Shown here: in pieces, positions 29,551-36,451 of the stretch
Numbering within the stretch: the stretch's first letter is position 1
How the letters are laid out: every line of letters starts with the position of its first letter
Assembly: GCF_001477625.1 (NCBI RefSeq)
Contig: NZ_CP013692.1
Coordinates: 4,216,001 to 4,280,000, forward strand
Reading direction: 5' to 3'
DNA: 64,000 nucleotides
Source of the DNA: Paucibacter sp. KCTC 42545
Lineage (GTDB): Bacteria > Pseudomonadota > Gammaproteobacteria > Burkholderiales > Burkholderiaceae_C
The notes under the pieces: generated by a model
Told to the model about the DNA's origin: nothing
Database searches by the model: none
What the model saw: only the letters and a program-made list of their open reading frames with translations
Translations under genes and position numbers: made by a program

Positions 29551-30101
29551 CAGATCCGAACGGCGTCTGCCCAACTGAGTATGTACGTAGATTTTTTCCA
29601 CACTTCCGCTCCGACACCGCAGTACAGAAATTCTTAGTTCCAATCAAGCCGCACTATCACGACATACTCTTCCCTGACTACGCAGCAATTCAGCCCGGAC
29701 TTTTCGCTCAGACAGGCAACGTTGGCAATGCCATCAAATTGGCCTACCTCTGTCACGCACCGACCAATTCAATCTGCCCAGGTGACGTGCTGCTGTTCTA
29801 CAGAACAGAAGATGAGAAGGCCGTAACGTCTATCGGCGTGGTTGAGCAATTTGAAGTTTCTGCTGACGGCGCACAGATCGCCAGCTTGGTAAGTCGCCGT
29901 ACCGTTTACAGCATTGACGAAATCGACGAGCTAGCCAAGAAGCCAACCAAGATCATTCTCTTTAGGCTCATCGGTCATCTTTCTGCTCCCGTCCCGTATG
30001 TAGAACTCATGCGGGAGGGCGTCGTGACAGGGCCAATTCAATCTATTCGCAAGGTTTCAGATGTCTCTTTCTCCAGAGTCCTCACCGCATCCAGGCGGTA
30101 G
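29550..30101 (+). pseudogene. PUA/EVE-like domain protein, N-terminus (probably GNAT) lost
   Basis: From about 29560 the plus frame codes about 180 native residues: GVCPTEYVRRFFPHFRSD, KFLVPIKPHYHDILFPDY, GNAIKLAYLCHAP, PGDVLLFYRTED and TSIGVVE. This is the C-terminal EVE/PUA-like half of two-domain proteins whose N-terminal half is a GNAT acetyltransferase. That half is replaced by the IS3 remnant, and the frame has no native start. EVE/PUA-like folds bind modified bases or RNA. The gene overlaps the ASCH gene by 41 nt, so it was the first gene of a tight operon. The domain call is from recalled similarity. Confidence 0.6.
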
Positions 30102-30528
30102 GGCTGTTCTGCTTTCCATCAAGCCGAAGTACGCCGACCTGATACTTGCTGGATCTAAGCGAGTCGAGTTCCGACGGTCCTGGGCTGCCCAGGATGTAGG
30201 CGTGATCGTGCTCTATTCAAGTGCCCCAGTGCAGAAACTGGTCGGCATCGTCGAAGTCGACGAAGTGATCGTCGCGTCGCCCACTTCGCTTTGGAAGGCC
30301 TGCGTCGAGAACGGGGGTGGGCTGACTAGAGAAGAGCTTCGAACGTACTTCGCTGGCAAGTCAAAGGGCGTAGCCATATTGCTCGGAAGCGTTCATTTAG
30401 CGGCAAAACAGATTGCGCCCTCGGACGTATTCGACGACTTCGTTCCCCCTCAGTCATTTAGGTACCTCACCGTCAAGGAATACCTGAAGATCCAGAGGAA
30501 AGTGGCATCGAAGAAGGGCCTCAAATGA
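30061..30528 (+). CDS. ASCH-domain protein
   Basis: 155 residues. It has the ASCH hallmark LLSIKPKYADLILAGSKRVEFRR at about 17-40, then IVLYSSAPVQKLVGIVEVDEV, forming the PUA-like beta-barrel proposed to bind RNA or modified nucleotides; some members are amidohydrolases acting on modified cytidine. ATG 30061 lies 41 nt inside the end of the preceding gene, and its stop overlaps the next ATG (ATGA), so the operon is translationally coupled. GC content is lower than in the core genes, as for the rest of the cassette. The substrate is unknown. Confidence 0.8.
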   Translation: MSLSPESSPHPGGRAVLLSIKPKYADLILAGSKRVEFRRSWAAQDVGVIVLYSSAPVQKLVGIVEVDEVIVASPTSLWKACVENGGGLTREELRTYFAGKSKGVAILLGSVHLAAKQIAPSDVFDDFVPPQSFRYLTVKEYLKIQRKVASKKGLK

Positions 30529-31052
30529 CACTGTTCGTCAGTGGGGTTCACGCGGTCGGCAAGACCTTCGTTCTTGGACCGGTGTGCAAGGCGCTCAGAG
30601 TGCGGCACGCGACTGCGAGCCAGCTCATCAAGGAGCAGCGCAACCTAGCAAACTGGACAGTTTCTCGGCAAGTTGATGACATCGAAGAAAACCAGCAGGC
30701 GCTGATAGCAGCAGTGAGCAGGCTTGCGGACGCGGAAATTCCCGTTGTCCTTGATGGTCACTTTGTACTGAGGCGAGGTGCTGGTGTTCACGAAAGAATC
30801 GGTGTGGACACCTACGTCCAACTCAAAATTGAGGGTGTTCTGCTTCTAGAAGCACCAACTGCAACAGTCGAAGAAAGACTTCGGCAGCGGGGGGACACCA
30901 CATGGACATCATCGGAAATTGAGGCTTTTTCCAAAATGGAGCGCGAGCAGGCTGAGCACGTCTGTCGGCAGCTAAACCTCCCGCTTGTGCGTCTATGCAC
31001 GCCGACCGAATTCGAGGTTCGAGACGCACTCACAAAGCTCCTTCGCATGTGA
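30525..31052 (+). CDS. P-loop ATPase / small kinase-like protein
   Basis: 175 residues with Walker A GVHAVGKTF at about 7-15 and a later DGHFVLRR segment at about 80-88 that resembles a Walker B-type strand. It also has a LID-like RQRGDTTW region. This is the layout of AAA_18/AAA_33 small kinases acting on nucleosides, nucleotides or RNA ends. It is third in the overlapping cassette with the PUA/EVE-like and ASCH proteins, so its substrate is plausibly the nucleotide or nucleic acid recognised by those domains (inference). It appears intact. Confidence 0.75.
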   Translation: MTLFVSGVHAVGKTFVLGPVCKALRVRHATASQLIKEQRNLANWTVSRQVDDIEENQQALIAAVSRLADAEIPVVLDGHFVLRRGAGVHERIGVDTYVQLKIEGVLLLEAPTATVEERLRQRGDTTWTSSEIEAFSKMEREQAEHVCRQLNLPLVRLCTPTEFEVRDALTKLLRM

Positions 31053-31282
31053 CTCCATTGGACGCCCCGATGCCCTGCTGACCTTGTGAGACGTCGTACA
31101 CAAAGGCGCGCCCAACGAAATTCACGCTTCGCCTTTGCTTGCCCAAGCTTCTGAACAATGCCCTCTGCCCAGCAGCTTTGGCCATGTTCATGACGCTGGC
31201 CGCCCCTGCGCTCACACCAGCCGACGACGACGGCCCGACGAAGGCGGCTCCTAAAATGTCAGTTTTCCCAAATTGAGTAAGC
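31053..31282. other. Right margin of the island
   Basis: 230 bp between the cassette and the PstS-like gene. A minus-strand frame has core-like composition (SVMNMAKAAGQRALFRSLGK, ending near 31030), but I cannot identify it and it has no clear start. GC content rises to core values here, so the island edge is probably close to 31,060. Confidence 0.4.
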
Positions 31283-32380
31283 GTGAGTGTCGTGAAGTTC
31301 TTGAGTAATTCGCAGTGGGTGCCCGGGCGCCGGCGCTTTGTTGGTTTGGCCGGTGCTGCTGTGGCCCTGGGTGGAGGCTTGGGCTCGTTGGGCGCTTTGG
31401 CGCAGGCGGAGTTGCGTGGGGCGGGCGCCACGTTCCCGGCCAAGCTGTATCAGCGCTGGGGGCGGCAATATGCGCAGTCCGGCGGCCAGGTGGTGAACTA
31501 CAAACCGACGGGTTCGGGGGACGGCGTTCGCCAGGCCATCGCACGCAGCGTTGACTTTGCCTGCATTGACACGCCGCTGTCGGCGCAAGAGCTGAGCGAG
31601 CGCCGTTTGGTGCAGATTCCGACTTGCGTGGGCGGCTTGGTGCCGGTGGTGCAAGGCTTTGAAAACCAGAAGCTGAAGCTGACCGGCGAGTTGCTGGCCG
31701 ACATCATGTTGGGCGCCATCGAGCGCTGGAACGATCCGCGCATTGCGGCGGTGAACAAGAACCTGCCCCTGCCCAGCCGCCGCATCGTGCGGGTGGTGCG
31801 CAGCGACAAGTCCGGCAGCACCGAGAGTGTGAGCCGCTACCTGGCCCAGCAGTCGCCCCGCTTCGCCAAAGACGTGGGCATCGGCGCGCTGCCCAAGTGG
31901 CCGGGCGAGGTGGTGGCGGCAGAAGGCACGGACGGCATCGCGCAAGCGGTGAAGGCAACGCCGGGCGCGATTGGCTTCGTCAGCTCAGACCGGGTGGACG
32001 CCGATGGCTTGGCCGGCGTGCAGCTGCGCAATCGCGATGGGCAGTTTGTGTCGGCCTCCGAGGCGGGCTTCCGCGCCGCCGTGCTCAATAGCGAGTTGGC
32101 GCGCAGCGGGCAAGACACGGCCAACTTGCTGGACATGCCGGGCGCCGACGCCTGGCCGCTGACCCAGACCACCTTTGTGCTGTTGGATGCCTTGCCGGCC
32201 ACCGCCGCCAGCGTGGAGCCGGCGCTGAAGTTCTGGTACTGGTGCTTCAGCCGCGGCGATAACCTGACCAAGGGCACCGGCTTTGCCCCGCTGCCCACCT
32301 CGATGCAGACCAAGCTGGCCGGGCGCTTTGCCCAGGTGCGGCCGCAAAGCGGCGATCTGCCGCGTTATCAACTGCTGTGA
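31283..32380 (+). CDS. PstS-like phosphate-binding protein (putative Tat export)
   Basis: 365 residues. The N-terminus PGRRRFVGLAGAAVALGGG has a twin-arginine-like motif and hydrophobic segment. The mature part opens with LRGAGATFPAKLYQRWGRQY and has YKPTGSGDGVRQAIARSVDFACID, IERWNDPRI, RSDKSGSTESVSRYL and TPGAIGFVSSD, the PstS phosphate-ligand signatures. It would bind phosphate in the periplasm. No pstCAB genes are adjacent, so it may be a solitary paralogue with a sensing or scavenging role. The GTG 31283 start is supported only by the signal sequence that follows. Confidence 0.88.
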   Translation: MSVVKFLSNSQWVPGRRRFVGLAGAAVALGGGLGSLGALAQAELRGAGATFPAKLYQRWGRQYAQSGGQVVNYKPTGSGDGVRQAIARSVDFACIDTPLSAQELSERRLVQIPTCVGGLVPVVQGFENQKLKLTGELLADIMLGAIERWNDPRIAAVNKNLPLPSRRIVRVVRSDKSGSTESVSRYLAQQSPRFAKDVGIGALPKWPGEVVAAEGTDGIAQAVKATPGAIGFVSSDRVDADGLAGVQLRNRDGQFVSASEAGFRAAVLNSELARSGQDTANLLDMPGADAWPLTQTTFVLLDALPATAASVEPALKFWYWCFSRGDNLTKGTGFAPLPTSMQTKLAGRFAQVRPQSGDLPRYQLL

Positions 32381-32480
32381 ACCTAGGCGCTTTGGGCTTG
32401 GCCGGCTAAGCCAGCGGTGCCGGCCCAGCGCCGATGCGGCATGATGCAAGCTGCCGCTTTGCATTGATCAGGTTCAGCCC

Positions 32481-32717
32481 TTGAAGCCCTCACCCCTACG
32501 CCAGCTGCTGGCCCAGCGCGCCGCAGGCACCGGCGTTGCCACGCCCCCGGAGCAGGCCCAAGCCCGCGCCCTGATCGCCGCCATTGATGCCGGCGGCATT
32601 CCCCTGCATCCTGCCAAGGTGAATCAGATTGCGCGGGACCTGGGCCTGGAGGTCTCGCGGGAGGCGCCGGTGGAGGCCACCATTGCGCGCATCCGCGAGT
32701 TGCTGCTGCGGGCCTGA
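32481..32717 (+). CDS. Small hypothetical protein, 78 aa
   Basis: Starts TTG 32481 (MKPSPLRQLLAQRAAG). The core GGIPLHPAKVNQIARDLGLEV followed by VEATIARIRELLLRA suggests a compact helical, possibly HTH-like fold. Codon bias matches the core genes. It lies 100 bp after the PstS-like gene and converges on the PEBP gene. No function can be given. Confidence 0.6.
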   Translation: MKPSPLRQLLAQRAAGTGVATPPEQAQARALIAAIDAGGIPLHPAKVNQIARDLGLEVSREAPVEATIARIRELLLRA

Positions 32718-32775
32718 CCTTCAGGCCGCAGCCGGCGGGGCTAGGCCTTCGTGCAGAGCCGGATCGCTCTTGCGC

Positions 32776-33342
32776 TTACTTGGCGGCCTTGGCCCGCCCG
32801 TACTTCGCCGTGAAGCTGGCCTTGCCCAGCGCATTGGCGTTGATCATGTAGCCGGCCAGGGCGGCGGTGGCGTCGGCGGGGATGTCGAGCTTGTCGGTCT
32901 TCAGCGCGTGCACGGTGAAGATGTAGCGGTGCGGCTTATCGCCTTGCGGCGGGCATACGCCGCCCCAGCCGGCCACGCCGTAGTCGATGCGCACATGGCT
33001 GGCGCCCTTGGGCAAGTTGGCGCCGCCCACGGCACCGGCATCGGGCGCGAGTGCGTTCACCTCGGCCGGCAGATTGATGACGGACCAATGCCACCAGCCG
33101 GAGCCGGTGGGGGCATCAGGGTCATACACCGTCACGGCGAAAGACTTGGTGCCGGCCGGCGCGCCACGCCATTGCAGGGCGGGGGATTTGTTTTCGCCAT
33201 TGCAGCCGAAGCCATTGAACTCGAGTTTGGCATCCATCAGGCTGCCCGGCTTGATGTCGGGGCTGCTGAGCTGGAAGCCGGCGGCGTGAACGAGCGAAGC
33301 GGCGCCAAGCAGGGCGCTGGCGATCAAGACTTGTTGTTTCAT
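32776..33342 (-). CDS. YbhB/YbcL family (PEBP/Raf-kinase-inhibitor-like) exported protein
   Basis: 188 residues from ATG 33342. The signal peptide is MKQQVLIASALLGAASLVHA. The mature protein has the PEBP signatures SPALQWRGAPAGTKSFAVTV, YDPDAPTGSGWWHWSVINLP and GVCPPQGDKPHRYIFTVHAL, including the anion-binding DPDAP and GxxPP/HRY residues. Bacterial members are small periplasmic or cytosolic proteins of uncertain role. The longer in-frame start at 33462 would put the signal peptide internally and reads through a tandem repeat, so it is rejected. Confidence 0.93.
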   Translation of the reverse strand: MKQQVLIASALLGAASLVHAAGFQLSSPDIKPGSLMDAKLEFNGFGCNGENKSPALQWRGAPAGTKSFAVTVYDPDAPTGSGWWHWSVINLPAEVNALAPDAGAVGGANLPKGASHVRIDYGVAGWGGVCPPQGDKPHRYIFTVHALKTDKLDIPADATAALAGYMINANALGKASFTAKYGRAKAAK

Positions 33343-33379
33343 GGCGGATGGATGATGAAGAAGCTGAAGTGGATTGACC

Positions 33380-33521
33380 GAGCCCGGACACAAGGCCCGG
33401 AAGGGGCTTGTGCCTGGCGAGGGCCCATTGGCGATACAAGCCGATGGGCTGAGCCCGGACACAAAGCCCGACAGGGGCTTATGCCTAACGAAGGCCCATT
33501 AGCGATACAAGCCAATGGACC
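33380..33521. repeat. 71-bp tandem duplication with internal hairpins
   Basis: Two units, 33380-33450 and 33451-33521, both begin GAGCCCGGACACAA and share GGGGCTT, TGCCT, GGCCCATT and GCGATACAAGCC. They differ at scattered positions, so the duplication is old or diverged. Within each, CCATTgGC/GCCgATGG-type arms flank GATACAA and can form a hairpin. It lies 40-180 bp upstream of the PEBP gene and downstream of the AraC gene (both minus strand). Confidence 0.85.
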
Positions 33522-33625
33522 GAGACACTATGGTCGCCGCCCCAGGCCCAATCCGCTAGCCCGCAGACTTCATTTGCTGTGCGGCACACCGCGAGCAGCG
33601 GCATGCAGTAAGCAGCAAGCAGGGC

Positions 33626-34432
33626 TCAAGGCCGCAAATGCGAGGGCGCGAAACCGAAGCGCTCGCGGAAAGCGGCCGAGAAGCGGCTGTGGGAGTCATA
33701 GCCGCAGCGCGCCGCCACCTCGGACACCTGCAGCTCGGGGTCTTGCAACAAGGCCATGGCGGTCTCCAGCCTGACTTCGCGCATGCACTGACTGAAAGAG
33801 GCCGACTCCTCCGCCAAGCGACGCTGCAGGCTGCTGGCACTCAGATGAAACGCCTGGGCCACTTCCGCCAAGGTCCAGGGCGCTTGCGGCCTTTGGGCCA
33901 CCAGGCGGCGCACCCGCTCGGCCCAGCTCAACTCGCCGCCGGGCGAGAAGACCAGGCCGCGCTCTGCCAGCAGCAGCAAGACTTCAAAGGCGCGGTGCTC
34001 ACGGAGTGCCGCAGACACCGAAGGCGCCAAAGACTCGACGGCGGCCTCGCCCTGCAGAGCTTTGAAGGCATGGCCGAAGGTCGCGGCAAATTCTTCATCG
34101 ACCTCGGCACCGGCGCAGCCCTGCAGCGCGGGCGTGGCAGCGAACTGGCCGAAGCGCTGATGAAAACGCGCCACCAGGGCGGGGGCGAAATTGATGATGC
34201 GTGCCTCGTAACGGCCACCGGCGGGCGGCTCGTTGAGCATGTCCCACTGGGTCAGGCGGGGGATCAGAAAGACCCGGCCTGCAGCGAACTGGATCTCGCC
34301 CGCCGGCGCCATCAAGCGCTTGCGGCCCGCCATCACCCAGCCCACCAGATCGTCACGCACCGTGGCCGTGCGCACCTGATGGCGCACGGCGCTGGAGATG
34401 GTTTGGGCGGTGGCTTCGCTAAAAATTGGCAT
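33626..34432 (-). CDS. AraC-family transcriptional regulator
   Basis: 268 residues from ATG 34432 (MPIFSEATAQTISSAVRHQV). The N-terminal effector half has AGRVFLIPRLTQWDMLNEPP. The C-terminal double HTH is complete: APWTLAEVAQAFHLSASSLQRRLAEE, then LQVSEVAARCGYDSHSRFSAAFRERFGFAPSHLR. Upstream in-frame codons to 34606 lack homology-like sequence and are left out. It diverges from the TetR gene. The target is unknown; the adjacent PEBP gene is one candidate. Confidence 0.93.
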   Translation of the reverse strand: MPIFSEATAQTISSAVRHQVRTATVRDDLVGWVMAGRKRLMAPAGEIQFAAGRVFLIPRLTQWDMLNEPPAGGRYEARIINFAPALVARFHQRFGQFAATPALQGCAGAEVDEEFAATFGHAFKALQGEAAVESLAPSVSAALREHRAFEVLLLLAERGLVFSPGGELSWAERVRRLVAQRPQAPWTLAEVAQAFHLSASSLQRRLAEESASFSQCMREVRLETAMALLQDPELQVSEVAARCGYDSHSRFSAAFRERFGFAPSHLRP

Positions 34433-34628
34433 GGCGAGAAGGCTGGCGCGTCGGGCAATGGTGGGTGGGGACGGGGACTCTGACGAGGCGGGGCACAGGC
34501 AGGCTGCATTGTCACTCGCCACTTCGCGCAGCACTGGGCCAAGGGCTTCGGCGGGCGGTCTCAAGGCTTGGGCGGACCAGCGACGCTTAGGTCGCGCCGC
34601 CTGCAAGGCGCTGAAATCTCTTATCGCC

Positions 34629-34664
34629 AGTTGATTTGAATCAACTTATACAGTTGACTAACTT
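34629..34664 (+). promoter_or_regulatory. Operator-like palindromes before the TetR gene
   Basis: AGTTGATT-TG-AATCAACT (34629-34646) is a perfect 8-bp-arm inverted repeat. A second, shorter one, AGTT-GACT-AACT, follows at 34653-34664. Both lie 15-50 nt before the TetR ATG in an otherwise AT-rich stretch, a typical position for TetR autoregulation and control of the efflux operon. Confidence 0.6.
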
Positions 34665-34678
34665 TCTACTTCACCGCG

Positions 34679-35428
34679 ATGATGATGCATCGCAGCAAAT
34701 TGAGAGCCGTGCGCGCCATGCTTACTCACAGCCAACTTGCCCCTGCCACTGCTGAAACCTCGTCGCGCGGCGATGTCGCGCGCGACAAGATGCTGCGCGC
34801 CGCGCTGGATGTGTTCGGAGAACACGGCTTTGCGGCCGCCACGACGCGCATGGTGGCACAAGCCGCGAACATGAATCTGGGGGCCATCCCCTATTACTTC
34901 GGCTCCAAGGAAGAGATGTACACGCAGGCGGCCAAGTTCCTGGCCGCGCATATCGAGCAACACCAGGCCGAGCCCCTGCTGGCCTTGCGCCAGGGCACGG
35001 CGGCGCCGCAATGCAGCCGCGGCGACTTGATCGAGCACGCGGTGCAGTTCATGCTGAGCCAGGCGCGCATGCTGCTATCAGGCCAAGTCAAAGCCAGCTG
35101 GGTGCAATTCTTCTTGCGCGCCCAAGCGGAAAATAACGCGGCATTTGAGCGCATCTTCGCCCACACCATCGAGCCGGTGCAAGCCACCTTGACCGAAGTG
35201 GTGGGCCGCATCACCGGCTGCACGCCGGACTCGGTCGAGACGCGCACCCTGACCTTTTTGATCTTTCACCAAGTGATGAGCTTGCGCCTGGCGGACACGG
35301 TCTTGCTGCGCCGGCTGAACTGGCAAGCCATCAATCCACAGCGGCTGGAAACGCTGCTGAACATCATGGGCCAGGCGCTGCGCGCGCAGCTCAGCGCCTA
35401 TTCACCTTGCAGCGACGCCACACCATGA
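34679..35428 (+). CDS. TetR-family repressor (CecR/YbiH-like) of the efflux operon
   Basis: 249 residues. The N-terminal HTH spans about 33-80: DKMLRAALDVFGEHGFAAATTRMVAQAANMN split over its three helices, then LGAIPYYFGSKEEMY. The C-terminal ligand domain is CecR-like (SGQVKASWVQFFLRAQAE, LTFLIFHQVMSLRLAD). E. coli CecR controls an equivalent HlyD-ABC-permease set. Its TGA overlaps the ATG of the HlyD gene. ATG 34679 is one of three consecutive ATGs; 34718 is an alternative. Self-repression via the upstream palindromes is likely. Confidence 0.9.
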   Translation: MMMHRSKLRAVRAMLTHSQLAPATAETSSRGDVARDKMLRAALDVFGEHGFAAATTRMVAQAANMNLGAIPYYFGSKEEMYTQAAKFLAAHIEQHQAEPLLALRQGTAAPQCSRGDLIEHAVQFMLSQARMLLSGQVKASWVQFFLRAQAENNAAFERIFAHTIEPVQATLTEVVGRITGCTPDSVETRTLTFLIFHQVMSLRLADTVLLRRLNWQAINPQRLETLLNIMGQALRAQLSAYSPCSDATP

Positions 35429-36411
35429 ACACCAAACGTATCAGCTGGGCCGTCGGCGCCCTGGCCTTGGCTGCCGCCGCCGGCTGGGCCACTTGGCTCA
35501 ATATGCACCGCGACCGCACGCCCGAAGGCCTGATGCGCGCCAACGGCCGCCTGGAAGTGGAACGCATCGAAATCGCCGCCAAATATCCCGGCCGAGTCAT
35601 TGACTTGCCGGTCAAGGAAGGCGACCGTGTCGAAGCCGGCGCCTTGATCGCGCAGCAAGACAGCAGCGAGCTGCTGGCGCAATTGGATGCCATCAACGCC
35701 GCCCGCCAACGCGCCACGCAAGCCATGGCCCGCGCCAGCGCGGAGACCGATGTGCGCAAAGCGCAAGCACGCATCGCGCAGATGGAGTTGGGCCATACCC
35801 AAACCCTGCGCCAAGATGCCTTGGTGTCCAGCGCCGAGGTGGAACGCCGCGAAGCCCAGCGCGATGGTGAACGCGCCGGTGTGCAAGTGGCCACCGCCGC
35901 CATCGGCGAAGCCACCGCCGCCCGCGCCGAGGCTGACGCGCAAATCAAGCGCATCAAGGTGGCCATCGAGGACATGAGCTTGCGCGCGCCGGTGGCCGGC
36001 CGCATCGAGTACCGCGTGGTCGAGCCCGGTTCGGTCATCCCCTCGGGTGGCCGGGTGGCCACACTGCTCAACACCAGCGATGTCTATATGACCGTGTTCC
36101 TGCCCACCGCCATTGCCGGCAAGCTGCAAGTGGGCGATGAGGCCCGCATCGTGCTGGACGCGGCGCCGCAATTCGTGGTGCCGGCACAGGTGTCCTTTGT
36201 GGCCGCTGAAGCGCAGTTCACGCCCAAATATGTGGAGACCGCCAGCGAGCGCGAGAAGCTGATGTACCGCGTCAAGCTCAAGGTGCCGGTCGAGGTGGCC
36301 ACGCGCTACAGCAGCTACGTCAAGGCCGGCCTGACCGGCAATGGCTTTGTGCGCGCCGACGCCAAGGCCGCCTGGCCGGCACAGTTGACGGTCAAGCTGC
36401 CGCAGCCTTGA
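35425..36411 (+). CDS. HlyD/membrane-fusion protein of ABC exporter (YbhG/YhiI-like)
   Basis: 328 residues. The N-terminal anchor is ISWAVGALALAAAAGWATWL. Then come the split lipoyl (GRVIDLPVKEGDRVEAGALIAQQD and DMSLRAPVAGRIEYRVVEPG), a coiled-coil hairpin of about 95 residues between them, and beta-barrel segments. It bridges the inner-membrane ABC transporter and the outer-membrane channel. Translation is coupled to the TetR gene (ATGA at 35425). The operon then runs ABC, permease and outer-membrane factor. Confidence 0.93.
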   Translation: MNTKRISWAVGALALAAAAGWATWLNMHRDRTPEGLMRANGRLEVERIEIAAKYPGRVIDLPVKEGDRVEAGALIAQQDSSELLAQLDAINAARQRATQAMARASAETDVRKAQARIAQMELGHTQTLRQDALVSSAEVERREAQRDGERAGVQVATAAIGEATAARAEADAQIKRIKVAIEDMSLRAPVAGRIEYRVVEPGSVIPSGGRVATLLNTSDVYMTVFLPTAIAGKLQVGDEARIVLDAAPQFVVPAQVSFVAAEAQFTPKYVETASEREKLMYRVKLKVPVEVATRYSSYVKAGLTGNGFVRADAKAAWPAQLTVKLPQP

Positions 36412-36451
36412 TGCGCGGATGCCCCCGCACCAAGCACCACCCCAAGCCGCC

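Noticed and set aside
16320..31282. Island inserted at a tRNA with attachment sites
   Set aside because: No tRNA gene, integrase or flanking direct repeat was found; the island appears built by successive IS insertions and deletions.
33343..33462. Upstream start of the PEBP-family gene
   Set aside because: It would place the signal peptide at residue 41 and translate the 71-bp repeat.
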